Positions 18,068 to 26,917 of a stretch of 64,000 nucleotides of DNA are shown one piece after another. Each line of letters starts with the position of its first letter. Position 1 is the stretch's first letter. The position numbers and the translations under genes were made by a program. The DNA is from Alphaproteobacteria bacterium (GTDB lineage Bacteria > Pseudomonadota > Alphaproteobacteria > Sphingomonadales > Emcibacteraceae), in the NCBI GenBank assembly GCA_020446675.1, contig JAGREE010000011.1:62001-126000 (forward strand). Direction: 5' to 3'. The notes under the pieces are model-generated. The model did no database searches. It saw only the letters and a program-made list of their open reading frames with translations, and was not told the DNA's origin.

Positions 18068-19522
18068 ATGGTTCAGTCGCGTTTTTATGGGACAAAATCA
18101 GGTATTATCTGTGCATTTACTCTGGCCAGTCTATTGGTGTCTGGGTGTGCGCCTCAGTTTAATATTGATAACCAGGTCGATATGGTGGCAGTGCCGGACG
18201 CATGGCAAAGCCCGGATATTGAAACTGTCAGATCAGAATTAAAATGGCTGGACGAGAAAGATACAAGAGAGTTGCCTCAAATCGTCATGCAGGCACTTGA
18301 TAATAATCCGGATTTAAGAATTTCGGCTAACAGGCTCAAAACGGCGATGGCCCAGCAACAAATCGTTGATAGTGCACGAAGTTTGACAGGCAATATTACG
18401 GGCAGTGCTTCAAGAAATGGTGACTTCCAAAGTGGAACAGCGGACAATCAGAATTTTTCACTTCGTGGAAGTCTGGCTTGGGAAGCTGATGTCTGGGGAC
18501 GGCTGGCCAGTGATAATGCCGCGGCTGAACAAAATGTCCTTGCTGTAAAAAATGACTTTGAATATGCAAGACTGTCATTGGCAACAAGGACAGCACAAAG
18601 CTGGTTTGATGTTGTTGAGGCAGAAATGCAAAACAGACTTCTGGAACTTAACCTGGAAAAATTATTACAAGCAAAAGATCTGGTACAAAGCCGCTATTCA
18701 AGAGGTCTTGTCGATGTGCTCGATGTGTTGCAGCTTGATACAAATCTGGCAACGGCCCGTTCCAATTTAGCCGGTCAGCGTCAAACTGTTATTGAACGGA
18801 TGAGAAATCTGGAAACACTTGTTGGATCGTATCCATCGGGATTAGTGCCAAAAGAGGCTCAGCTTCCTAAATTGGATGGGGTCATTTCTATGGGTATCCC
18901 TTCTGATCTATTGGCTTCCAGACCGGATATTGTTGCTGCCAAAAACAGAGTAATGGCGGCCAATTATGACCTTAATTCTGCAAAAAAAGCTCTTTACCCT
19001 TCTTTGAGCATTAATGGAAGCACCACAGCAAGTGGCGATCAGCTGAAAGATATCGTCGATGTAGATCATTTGGTCTGGAGTGTTGTAGGAAACGTGGTTG
19101 CACCGGTTTTTGACGGTGGCCGTCGCCGTCAACAGGTTGTGCTTAGTGAAGTAAGTTTAGACAGCAGTCTTGCTAGCTATCTGAAAGTAGTTCTTAATGC
19201 ATATAAGGAAGCTGAGAATGCGCTGACGGCGGAAGTCACGCTCGCAGAGCAGGAAACTCATTTAACAACGGCTGTTGAAAGTGCCATTGCCAGTGAGGAT
19301 AAAGCGCTTGAGCAGTATGGAAAAGGTCTTATTGATATTCTTTCTCTCATAAATGTGCAGAGAAATCGCATTTCTTCACAGCAAGGTCTTCTAAGAGTAC
19401 AATATAACAGGCTTCTTAACCGTGCAGATTTATATCTGGCACTAGGAGGTCAGGATTTGGAAAATTATATTAGTCAATTGTCTGCATCAAATCAGTCTAG
19501 TCGTAATCAGGATCAATTATAA
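18068..19522 (+). CDS. RND efflux outer-membrane lipoprotein (NodT/OprM-type, TolC family)
   Basis: A 484-residue outer-membrane channel of tripartite efflux systems. The signal peptide ends in a lipobox (LLVSGC, lipidated Cys27). Two repeats of the outer membrane efflux protein domain follow; the motifs GSLAWEADVWGRLASDNAAAE and SRPDIVAAKNRVMAANYDL are characteristic, as is the GKGLIDILSLINVQRNR region in the second repeat. It is the first gene of a three-gene operon and its stop overlaps the adaptor start (TAATG). The intergenic region upstream is 103 bp and AT-rich; no regulator gene is adjacent. Confidence 0.93.
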   Translation: MVQSRFYGTKSGIICAFTLASLLVSGCAPQFNIDNQVDMVAVPDAWQSPDIETVRSELKWLDEKDTRELPQIVMQALDNNPDLRISANRLKTAMAQQQIVDSARSLTGNITGSASRNGDFQSGTADNQNFSLRGSLAWEADVWGRLASDNAAAEQNVLAVKNDFEYARLSLATRTAQSWFDVVEAEMQNRLLELNLEKLLQAKDLVQSRYSRGLVDVLDVLQLDTNLATARSNLAGQRQTVIERMRNLETLVGSYPSGLVPKEAQLPKLDGVISMGIPSDLLASRPDIVAAKNRVMAANYDLNSAKKALYPSLSINGSTTASGDQLKDIVDVDHLVWSVVGNVVAPVFDGGRRRQQVVLSEVSLDSSLASYLKVVLNAYKEAENALTAEVTLAEQETHLTTAVESAIASEDKALEQYGKGLIDILSLINVQRNRISSQQGLLRVQYNRLLNRADLYLALGGQDLENYISQLSASNQSSRNQDQL

Positions 19523-20970
19523 TGAAAAAGAGTTATACACAGTTAACCATAGTTTTAGGTATCGCCGTGATTACGAGTGTTATTTTTGTAACTATGTATA
19601 TTTTCCGCCCCAAAGCACCCGTTGAAAGGCTTGAGGATCGTGTAGAACGTCTAGAGGTGATTACCGCTAAGAAGCAGGATGTTTTTCCAATTGTTAAGAC
19701 CCAGGCGGTTGTAGAAAGCAAGTTAACGATCAATATTAAGTCTCAGGTATCCGGACAGATCGTCTATACATCGCCTAAATTTCTAACAGGCGGTTTTTTT
19801 GATACCGGCGAAGTGATCTTAAAAATTGACCCAAGTGATTATGAACTTGCATTGGCGCAGGCTGAAGTGAATGTTGCCCGTGCCGAGCAGACATTAAGCG
19901 TGGAAAAAGAACAGGCTGAACTTGCGAGACAGGATTGGGAAAAATATGGTGAAGGAAAAGCGACTGAGCTGGTGCTTCGAATTCCTCAGCTTCGCGAAGC
20001 AGAAGCAGGGTTAAAAGGGGCACAGGCAAACTACGAAGCACAACGTATTCGTCTGGAGCGAACAGAAGTAAAAGCGCCATTCCCGCTCATGATTGATGAG
20101 AAACAGGTTGATTTGGGGCAGGTCGTCGGCACCAATCAGGACCTTGTGTCTGTGTTTGGGACAGAAGAAGCAGAAATTCGCATGCCTCTTAGCCAAAAGC
20201 AAATTGATTTGCTGGATATTAAAAATGTTGGCATTTTACCAAAAGACGAAGTTCTTGATGTTAAAATCAAAGATTTAACACGTGAAGATCACATTGCCTG
20301 GGATGCTCAGATTTTAAGGGTTGAAAGCTCAATTGACAGAAAAAGCAGGGTTTATTACGCGGTCGCAACCATTTATGATCCTATGAACCTTAAACATGAA
20401 AAACCGACACCGCCCCTATTGCCAGGTGTTTTTGTTGAATTGGAAGTATTTGGACCAAAAATAAGTGATGTTTTTCATGTGCCTGTAAAAGCGATGCATG
20501 ATGATGATGATATTTTTATATTTGAAGATGGTAAGTTGATCACCAAACCTGTGAAAGTGGTGGACCGGGATAAAGACTTTGTCACCATTGAATCAGGTAT
20601 TGAAGTCGGTGATCTGATCACCACATCACCACCCTTTTCATACGTTCCGGGCATGAAATCGATGGTGGCCAACCTTGATGGGGTTCCAGTGGCAAGACCG
20701 GGTGGAGGCCCGAATGTTGCAGGAGGACAAAGACCAGCTGCCGGAGCCACTTCCGGTGGTCCGGCTACAGCAAATGCTGCAGAGGCACAAGCTGGTGATC
20801 AGACAAATAATAGAGCATCATTTGCTAATATGACCCCCGAACAGCGACGGGCGGCAATTGCCAATATGACGCCAGAACAAAGAGCTGCAATGCAGGCAAG
20901 ACGACAGGCCGCTGGCGGTGGTAATGGCAGTATGGCAGGCGGAAATTCGCCACAGGGAGGAAACCAATGA
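19522..20970 (+). CDS. RND efflux periplasmic adaptor (HlyD/MFP family) with Gln/Gly-rich tail
   Basis: A 482-residue membrane-fusion protein that joins the inner-membrane pump to the outer-membrane channel. It has an N-terminal membrane anchor (residues about 7-29), a lipoyl half-motif (INIKSQVSGQIVYTS), an alpha-helical hairpin rich in Glu/Ala (about 100-180), the second lipoyl half (ERTEVKAPFPLMIDE) and beta-barrel domains. Residues from about 395 form an unusual low-complexity Pro/Gly/Ala/Gln tail with a duplicated NMTPEQR motif. Start overlaps the upstream stop (TAATG) and its stop overlaps the pump start (ATGA). Confidence 0.92.
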   Translation: MKKSYTQLTIVLGIAVITSVIFVTMYIFRPKAPVERLEDRVERLEVITAKKQDVFPIVKTQAVVESKLTINIKSQVSGQIVYTSPKFLTGGFFDTGEVILKIDPSDYELALAQAEVNVARAEQTLSVEKEQAELARQDWEKYGEGKATELVLRIPQLREAEAGLKGAQANYEAQRIRLERTEVKAPFPLMIDEKQVDLGQVVGTNQDLVSVFGTEEAEIRMPLSQKQIDLLDIKNVGILPKDEVLDVKIKDLTREDHIAWDAQILRVESSIDRKSRVYYAVATIYDPMNLKHEKPTPPLLPGVFVELEVFGPKISDVFHVPVKAMHDDDDIFIFEDGKLITKPVKVVDRDKDFVTIESGIEVGDLITTSPPFSYVPGMKSMVANLDGVPVARPGGGPNVAGGQRPAAGATSGGPATANAAEAQAGDQTNNRASFANMTPEQRRAAIANMTPEQRAAMQARRQAAGGGNGSMAGGNSPQGGNQ

Positions 20971-23900
20971 GAAATATAATTGCATGGTTTGCTGATAACC
21001 ATGTGGCAGCAAACCTGTTAATGGTTTTGATCGTTATAGGCGGTATGGTCAGCTTGCCGCTGCTGCGTACTGAAGTATTCCCGATTGTTGCGCCAAACGA
21101 AATTTCCGTAACTGTGAGTTATCTTGGTGCCGGGCCGAATGAAGTTGAGGACAATATCACAATTCCGGTTGAAGAGGCTTTAAAAGGGGTGCCAAACATC
21201 AAGAAAATGTCATCTCGTTCGGGTCGTGGAAGTTCAAGAGTAACCCTTCAGCTTGCTCGCGGTGCAAATGTCCAGATTGCTATGGATGAGATTCAGGCAA
21301 GAATTGATGGTATCCGCTCGTTTCCGCGGGATATTGAACCACCACGTGTAAAACTTGAAATTCAGAATGATGACATTATTGATGTTGTTGTATCAGGAAA
21401 TACGGATCAGCAAACACTTGCTGCCGTGGCAAGAAAGGTTCGTTCTGATATGCTGGCCTTACCGGATGTCAGTCTTGTAGAAGTCCGCGGTATGCCACCA
21501 AATACAATCAGTATCGAAGTATCTGAATTCGATCTACGTCGTCTTGGGCTTTCTATGCAAAGTGTTGCGAATGCTATTAGTGACAGCTCGGTTGATATAT
21601 CTGTGGGATCAATCAGAAACGGTTTTGGTTCATTACAGATCAGGGCTGATAATCGTGCCTACTATAGTGACGAGTTTGCTGATATTACGATACTTCAGCA
21701 ATCTAATGGTACCCGTATTAAACTTGGGGACATTGCTGAAATTAAAGATGGTGTTAGTGAACGGTTTTTCATCTTCCGCTCAAAAGGAAAGCCTTCAATT
21801 GTTCTCTCAGCTGAATTAAGCCCTGGTCAGGATGTATTGAGGCTTACCTCACAAATTAAAGACTATCTTGAATCAGCTGCTCCTACATTTCCGCAAGGTA
21901 TAACTGTAACCACCTGGCGCGATGACAGTGTTGAATTTTTTCAGCGCTTGGAAATGCTGATTTCAAACAGTTTATCAGGTCTTGTGCTTGTATTCTTCTT
22001 GCTTCTTATGTTTCTGAGGCTTGATCTGGCTCTGTGGGTGACATTTGGTATTGTCATTGCTTTCTCCGGTACTTTTATCGCAATGAATATGTTTGATTTT
22101 TCTGTGAACCAGATATCCTTGTTTGGCTTCCTGCTGGTCTTGGGGATAGTTGTCGATGATGCCATTGTAATCGGAGAAACGATACACGAAGCCCAGCGAG
22201 AGGGCAAGAAAGGGCTGAAAGGCGCCATTTTCGGTGCCCAGACCTTATCAAAACCTGTTATTCTATCTGTGTTCACGACGATACTTGCTGTTGCCCCGCT
22301 TCTCCTTTTTGAATCTGAAACAGGTCAACAGGCCCGTGATATTTCTGTGGTTGTTGCGGCTGCTCTTCTTTTCTCACTTGTGGAATGTCTGCTTATTTTG
22401 CCCTGCCATTTATCAGGCAACAAGCCTTTTGAGCCGGATTATGATTGGTATAGAAAGTTTCTCAAATTCCAAAGCAAGGTTGCACAGTGGCTTGTGGATT
22501 TTGCCAGATATAAATATAAGCCGTTTATTGAAAAATGTTTGCGAGTGAAATACCTGACATCGAGTATTTTCCTTTCCATATTGGTTTTGTTTGTTACGGC
22601 TTACGTACTTGGTTTTGTCCGCTCATCATTTAATCCGGAAATTCCGAGTAATATTCTTCGTTACAGCGTAGAAATTTCTGAAACAGCACCGGAGGGGACA
22701 GGCGAGCGAATTCATAATGCTATGGTTGACGCAATAAGTGGACCGGGTGGCGTTGAAGAAAAATTTGCAAAAGAGACCGGGATGGAAAGAAATATTCTTT
22801 TCCCGAACTATGACAGTTTTGTTTTTGGCAATAATATCCGCATGTCGCTTGAAATGTCTTCAGAAGCACTGGCGATTATTAAACCTGAAGAAGTGATGAA
22901 TGAATGGCAGGAGCGTGTCGGGGAAATCCCGGAAGCCGTTGAAGTAACACTCAAAAACTCACGCAGTGATCAGCGTCGCGGGGGTGATTTAAGTTTCTAT
23001 GTTTCGGCCAGCAATCAAAAAGATCTTGCTGATGCGGTTGAGAAGGTCAAGCTCGAAATGCGCGATATTCAGGGACTAACCCAGATTTACGATAACCGTG
23101 ACAGACAAACTCTGGAGCTCAATATCAAGCTGAAGCCGGAAGCGGAGCATTATGGCCTGACATTAGGCATACTCAGTCAGCAGGTTCGACTGGCGTTTTA
23201 TGGTCGGATTGTTCAGCGGATCCCTCGTGATGGCGAAACAATGGATATCATGGTCCGCTACCCACTGGAAGCACGTCAGAATATCAACGCGCTAAGGGAA
23301 ATGTATATTAAAACACCGGAAGGTGGGGAAATACCTTTTAACATGGTTGCAGAAATGGAATATGTTCCGCTTCTGCTCTCACCGGAGCGGATTAATGGCC
23401 AGGACATTATTAAAGTTCAGGCAAGTATGAATAAAAATATTGTTTCTCCCTATGAAACCTATAAGCATCTAGAAAACAGTGTTTTCAAAGAACTGGAAAA
23501 AACGATACCGGGATTTTCGGTCATCCCTGACGGTGAAATTGAAGAGGAAAGCATTTTCTTTGGTGAAATAACTTTCTATCTCTCCCTTGTATTGCTGGCA
23601 ATCTACGCGGTCCTAGCAATTGGTCTTCGTTCATATGTTGAGCCTCTTATTATTCTTACTGCCGTTCCATTTGGCTTTGTCGGGGCAATAATTGGTCACC
23701 TGCTGATGGATATGCCCATTAGTCTTTATTCATTCCTCGGGCTTTTTGCGGCGGCGGGTGTGGTGATTAACGATAACCTTGTGCTTATCGACTGTATAAA
23801 GGGCCTTAAGAAAGATGGAATGCATTTCAGGGAAGCAATTCCTGAAGCGGGCAGAATGCGCTTCCGGGCGATAATTCTGACCTCTCTGACAACCTTTATC

Positions 23901-24110
23901 GGACTGGTGCCGATTATGCTGGAAACCAGTTACCAGGCAATCTTTGTGATTCCGATGGTGGTTTCATTGACCTTCGGTGTACTTTTTGCAACATTTATTA
24001 CGCTGATCCTGGTTCCTTGTCTCTATGACATCAAGGATACAATTCTGGAAAGAATTGAATCCTTAAAGCCTAAAGAAGAGGGAATTACGGACATCGGTAC
24101 CGCCGAATAA
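20967..24110 (+). CDS. RND efflux transporter permease (AcrB/MdtB-like)
   Basis: A 1047-residue proton-driven inner-membrane pump of the HAE-type RND family. It starts with a membrane helix (NIIAWFADNHVAANLLMVLIVIGG), has two large periplasmic loops and twelve membrane helices. The proton-relay aspartates are present in helix 4 (LGIVVDDAIVIGE) and the helix-10 region carries AAGVVINDNLVLIDCI. SEISVTVSYLGAGPNEVE-type porter motifs open the first loop. A strong ribosome site (GGAGGAAACCA) precedes the ATG, which overlaps the adaptor stop. The 'NLLM'-type N-terminus resembles the subgroup often found without a TetR/MarR regulator; substrates cannot be inferred. Confidence 0.95.
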   Translation: MRNIIAWFADNHVAANLLMVLIVIGGMVSLPLLRTEVFPIVAPNEISVTVSYLGAGPNEVEDNITIPVEEALKGVPNIKKMSSRSGRGSSRVTLQLARGANVQIAMDEIQARIDGIRSFPRDIEPPRVKLEIQNDDIIDVVVSGNTDQQTLAAVARKVRSDMLALPDVSLVEVRGMPPNTISIEVSEFDLRRLGLSMQSVANAISDSSVDISVGSIRNGFGSLQIRADNRAYYSDEFADITILQQSNGTRIKLGDIAEIKDGVSERFFIFRSKGKPSIVLSAELSPGQDVLRLTSQIKDYLESAAPTFPQGITVTTWRDDSVEFFQRLEMLISNSLSGLVLVFFLLLMFLRLDLALWVTFGIVIAFSGTFIAMNMFDFSVNQISLFGFLLVLGIVVDDAIVIGETIHEAQREGKKGLKGAIFGAQTLSKPVILSVFTTILAVAPLLLFESETGQQARDISVVVAAALLFSLVECLLILPCHLSGNKPFEPDYDWYRKFLKFQSKVAQWLVDFARYKYKPFIEKCLRVKYLTSSIFLSILVLFVTAYVLGFVRSSFNPEIPSNILRYSVEISETAPEGTGERIHNAMVDAISGPGGVEEKFAKETGMERNILFPNYDSFVFGNNIRMSLEMSSEALAIIKPEEVMNEWQERVGEIPEAVEVTLKNSRSDQRRGGDLSFYVSASNQKDLADAVEKVKLEMRDIQGLTQIYDNRDRQTLELNIKLKPEAEHYGLTLGILSQQVRLAFYGRIVQRIPRDGETMDIMVRYPLEARQNINALREMYIKTPEGGEIPFNMVAEMEYVPLLLSPERINGQDIIKVQASMNKNIVSPYETYKHLENSVFKELEKTIPGFSVIPDGEIEEESIFFGEITFYLSLVLLAIYAVLAIGLRSYVEPLIILTAVPFGFVGAIIGHLLMDMPISLYSFLGLFAAAGVVINDNLVLIDCIKGLKKDGMHFREAIPEAGRMRFRAIILTSLTTFIGLVPIMLETSYQAIFVIPMVVSLTFGVLFATFITLILVPCLYDIKDTILERIESLKPKEEGITDIGTAE

Positions 24111-24116
24111 CGGGAC

Positions 24117-24437
24117 CTAATATAATGCGGGGACCTTGACAACCATACCGTCAAGGTCCTCTGTCATTTCAATTTGACAGCTAAGGCGGCTTCCTGCTCT
24201 GCGATTATCAAGAAAATCAAGGAGCGCACTTTCATCTTCATGTGCCGAGCCGGTTTTGGCTCTATATTCTTTGGGTATAATGATATGGCATGTGGCGCAG
24301 GCGCAGGCGCCACCACAATCCGCATCAATCCCTTCGACATTATTTGTTACTGCGATTTGCATCAATGTCTTGCCGATTTTGGCATCAACGACATATTCTT
24401 TATTCTCAGGGGATATAAAAGTAATTTTTGGCATCAT
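24117..24437 (-). CDS. Adrenodoxin-type [2Fe-2S] ferredoxin
   Basis: A 106-residue vertebrate/adrenodoxin-type ferredoxin. Cluster ligands are C41, C47, C50 (C-x5-C-x2-C in DCGGACACATCH) and C87 in SRLSCQIEM; C45 is an extra cysteine between them. Length fits FdxB-like proteins that feed electrons to P450s or cluster assembly. Two adjacent ATGs (24437, 24434) are possible; the first overlaps the stop of the Lrp-family gene (TAATG), so the two are coupled. The coding end contains a perfect 10-bp inverted repeat. No P450 or ferredoxin reductase is in the window. Confidence 0.93.
   Translation of the reverse strand: MMPKITFISPENKEYVVDAKIGKTLMQIAVTNNVEGIDADCGGACACATCHIIIPKEYRAKTGSAHEDESALLDFLDNRRAGSRLSCQIEMTEDLDGMVVKVPALY
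24131..24159. repeat. Perfect 10-bp inverted repeat at the convergent end of RND operon and ferredoxin gene
   Basis: The arms GGACCTTGAC (24131-24140) and GTCAAGGTCC (24150-24159) are exact reverse complements around a 9-base loop. The repeat lies within the last codons of the ferredoxin gene, just 20 bp past the stop of the convergent efflux pump. There is no T-tract, so it is not a standard intrinsic terminator, but a hairpin here could limit read-through from either side. Confidence 0.6.
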
Positions 24438-24943
24438 TATTCACTAATTTTAATGGCACTACTGGCCTTTATTTCTTCCATTACCACATATGTATGTGTG
24501 CTGCTGATATCTTCAATAGTGGAAAGTTTCTCACCCAGAAAACGTCTGTAATGATCCATATCACGGGTTCGAACTTTGATAAGATAATCAAAGCCGCCGG
24601 CAACCATATGACATTCCTGAACCTCATCCATTTCAAGAATAACCTGACGAAAATGATCAAGGGCTTTTGTTGTTGTCCGGGCCAGTGATACTTCAATAAA
24701 GGAAACGAGTGCGGCATCCAGCATTTTAGGGTCAAGAATGGCGACATAATCTTTAATGAAGCCCTCTTTTTCCAGTCTTTTGACCCTCTCCAGGCACGGC
24801 GTCGGACTTAAATGGATAAGCTCTGCAAGTTTTACATTGGAAATTCGGCCATCCAGTTGAAGTAACTCTAAAATTCGGCGGTCAGTTCGATCCAGCTTGC
24901 GTGAGCCCGGCGGGGTTTGTGAAACGTCTTTATTAATGGCCAT
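24437..24943 (-). CDS. Lrp/AsnC family transcriptional regulator (putA/sdaA-linked)
   Basis: A 168-residue feast/famine regulator. Residues about 17-65 form the winged helix-turn-helix (LDRTDRRILELLQLDGRISNVKLAELIHLS), followed by the RAM/AsnC effector-binding domain with the conserved HMVAGGFDYLIKVRTRDM. Length and the N-terminal half resemble true Lrp more than AsnC. It is transcribed away from serine dehydratase and putA; in alphaproteobacteria an Lrp-type regulator (PutR) typically controls putA. An Lrp-box-like site lies upstream of putA at 26854-26868. Regulation of putA, and perhaps sdaA, is therefore inferred. Stop overlaps the ferredoxin start. Confidence 0.92.
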   Translation of the reverse strand: MAINKDVSQTPPGSRKLDRTDRRILELLQLDGRISNVKLAELIHLSPTPCLERVKRLEKEGFIKDYVAILDPKMLDAALVSFIEVSLARTTTKALDHFRQVILEMDEVQECHMVAGGFDYLIKVRTRDMDHYRRFLGEKLSTIEDISSTHTYVVMEEIKASSAIKISE

Positions 24944-25212
24944 AATAATATCTTTAAAAATTCAATTTAACCAGATTAAACATATGAAGAATCGGATAGG
25001 ACCAGTATTTTATGCTATAAGCTTGCCATTGAACAGTTTTAAATATAATGTTGGCCAAAGCTTATGAATAAGCGAAGGAAAATATTCTAAGTCTCGGCTT
25101 GACTTTAGGAAATTAGGGGCGTAGATGGTGTGTTTTCCGGCATAAAATTGCCTTAATTACTATGTAAATTAAAAGGCAGTAGATTAAAGTTTGATAAAAT
25201 ACAGGTAAAACA

Positions 25213-25359
25213 ATGAGCAACCAGACTATTGAAGAGCTTGCAAAAAAACTGATCCGCCGTATGGGGCGCAGTCAGGCCATAGAGATTTGTGAAGCGAATA
25301 AATGGTCAAGAGTATTAGAGCATATCAAGTCACTTGATAAGACGGCTCAAAACGCATAA
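25213..25359 (+). CDS. Small conserved-looking hypothetical protein, 48 residues
   Basis: A short frame beginning ATG AGC AAC CAG at 25213, with AGGTAAAACA upstream as a weak ribosome site. The product is basic and helical: it opens MSNQTIEELAKKLIRRMG and continues with RSQAIEICEANKWSRVLEHI, ending in a polar tail. Amphipathic periodicity and lack of rare composition suggest a real peptide, not noise. It precedes sdaA by 56 bp on the same strand and follows a 270-bp gap after the divergent Lrp gene. I do not know a function; it may be a small regulatory or adaptor protein of the amino-acid catabolism transcript. Confidence 0.6.
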   Translation: MSNQTIEELAKKLIRRMGRSQAIEICEANKWSRVLEHIKSLDKTAQNA

Positions 25360-25415
25360 GCTGCGTTTAATATCTTTTCTATATTAATTCCCTGAGAAAT
25401 GAATAAGGTGGGAGC

Positions 25416-26789
25416 ATGTATTACAGCGTTTTCAACCTTTTTAAGATCGGTATAGGACCATCAAGTTCTCATACGGTCGGACCAATGGTCGCGGCAAAAG
25501 CATTTCTTGAGTCACTGACGGATATAAAAAAAGTTGGGTCCGTTAAAGTCGATATATATGGTTCACTCGCGCTAACCGGTCTGGGGCATGCCACGGACAA
25601 GGCACTGCTTCTTGGCTTGTCTGGATTGAAGCCAGCGACCGTAGACCCGGCAATTATAGATGACCTCTGCGACAATATAAAATCTTCCTCAAAAATTAGT
25701 CTGCTTGGGACTAAGGAAATTTCATTTTCAATGAAAGACCATATGTTATTTCATATGGAAGAGCTTCTCCCTCATCACAGCAATGGAATGACATTTCACG
25801 CTTTCGACAGCAAAGGCCAGAAAATAGCCTCGGAAAGTTATTATTCCGTTGGCGGCGGTGCCATTATGAGTGAGGCCGATTTTGGCCGGAACACGCCCCC
25901 GCCAGAAGAAATAGAAGTTCCCTATCCATTCGATAGCGCACAGGAACTTTTGGATCTTTGCAGCCTCCATAAACTTTCGATTGCCGAACTGATGTGGGAA
26001 AATGAGAAGGCATTAATGCCGAGGCAGAAAATCAAACAGGGGCTCGATAAAATATATGATGCCATGCAGTTTTCAATTGACCGGGGCTGTGCGACCAGCG
26101 GCAAACTTCCTGGTTCACTTAATGTAAAACGAAGAGCGGCACAGGTCCTTTCTTCGCTCAAGGAAGCGCAGGAAAAACAGCTTGGCGATCCGTCTGTTAT
26201 ACTTGACTGGATAAATTTATGGGCCCTTGCGGTTAATGAGGAAAATGCCGCCGGTGGTCGTGTGGTGACGGCGCCGACAAATGGTGCCGCTGGTATAATT
26301 CCGGCGGTTTTAAGGTATTTTGCCCGCTTTTATAATCGTAACGGCGATAAAAAAGCAGTTTATGACTTTCTGCTGACGGCAACGGCGATTGGTTCTTTAT
26401 ATAAAAAGAATGCATCAATTTCCGGTGCAGAGGTAGGGTGTCAGGGCGAAGTAGGTGTTGCCTGCTCCATGGCGGCCGCGGGCCTTACCGCTGTCATGGG
26501 CGGAACAGTGCTTCAGGTTGAGAATGCTGCCGAGATTGGAATGGAGCATAATCTGGGCCTGACCTGTGATCCTATTGGCGGTCTTGTGCAAATACCCTGT
26601 ATTGAAAGAAATGCAATGGGGGCGGTAAAAGCGATTGACGCGTCACGGCTGGCACTAAGGGGGGATGGGCTTCATCATGTCTCTCTTGATAAGGTAATTG
26701 AGACCATGCGCCAGACAGGTAAAGACATGCAGTCAAATTATAAGGAAACCTCAAAAGGGGGACTGGCCGTCAATGTGGTTGAATGTTAA
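25416..26789 (+). CDS. sdaA: L-serine ammonia-lyase, single-chain [4Fe-4S] type
   Basis: Deaminates L-serine to pyruvate and ammonia with a [4Fe-4S] cluster, not PLP. The 457-residue single chain joins the beta domain (residues 1 to about 155, beginning [21 protein letters not shown]) to the alpha domain. Cluster cysteines are visible in [18 protein letters not shown] and in the [21 protein letters not shown] segment. AAGGTGGGAGC gives a strong ribosome site. It lies between a small gene and putA on the same strand, with 128 bp before putA; the group serves use of serine and proline as carbon and nitrogen sources. Confidence 0.95.
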   Translation: MYYSVFNLFKIGIGPSSSHTVGPMVAAKAFLESLTDIKKVGSVKVDIYGSLALTGLGHATDKALLLGLSGLKPATVDPAIIDDLCDNIKSSSKISLLGTKEISFSMKDHMLFHMEELLPHHSNGMTFHAFDSKGQKIASESYYSVGGGAIMSEADFGRNTPPPEEIEVPYPFDSAQELLDLCSLHKLSIAELMWENEKALMPRQKIKQGLDKIYDAMQFSIDRGCATSGKLPGSLNVKRRAAQVLSSLKEAQEKQLGDPSVILDWINLWALAVNEENAAGGRVVTAPTNGAAGIIPAVLRYFARFYNRNGDKKAVYDFLLTATAIGSLYKKNASISGAEVGCQGEVGVACSMAAAGLTAVMGGTVLQVENAAEIGMEHNLGLTCDPIGGLVQIPCIERNAMGAVKAIDASRLALRGDGLHHVSLDKVIETMRQTGKDMQSNYKETSKGGLAVNVVEC

Positions 26790-26853
26790 TAGCATTAAAT
26801 TCTATAAAAAAACCATTTTAATAGATAATATATCGGCAATTTTTTTAATAAAG

Positions 26854-26868
26854 TAGGACATTCTACTA
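26854..26868 (+). promoter_or_regulatory. Lrp-box-like operator upstream of putA
   Basis: TAGGACATTCTACTA agrees with 12 of 15 positions of the E. coli Lrp consensus YAGHAWATTWTDCTR. It sits inside a perfect dyad AGTAG-N6-CTACT (26852-26867), 50 bp upstream of the putA start, in an AT-rich stretch. With an Lrp-family gene 2 kb away, this is a good candidate operator. Agreement was counted by hand. Confidence 0.55.
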
Positions 26869-26917
26869 TATTATACGATATATTCCCGTGATCATCCATT
26901 TTAAAAAGAGGTGTCAC

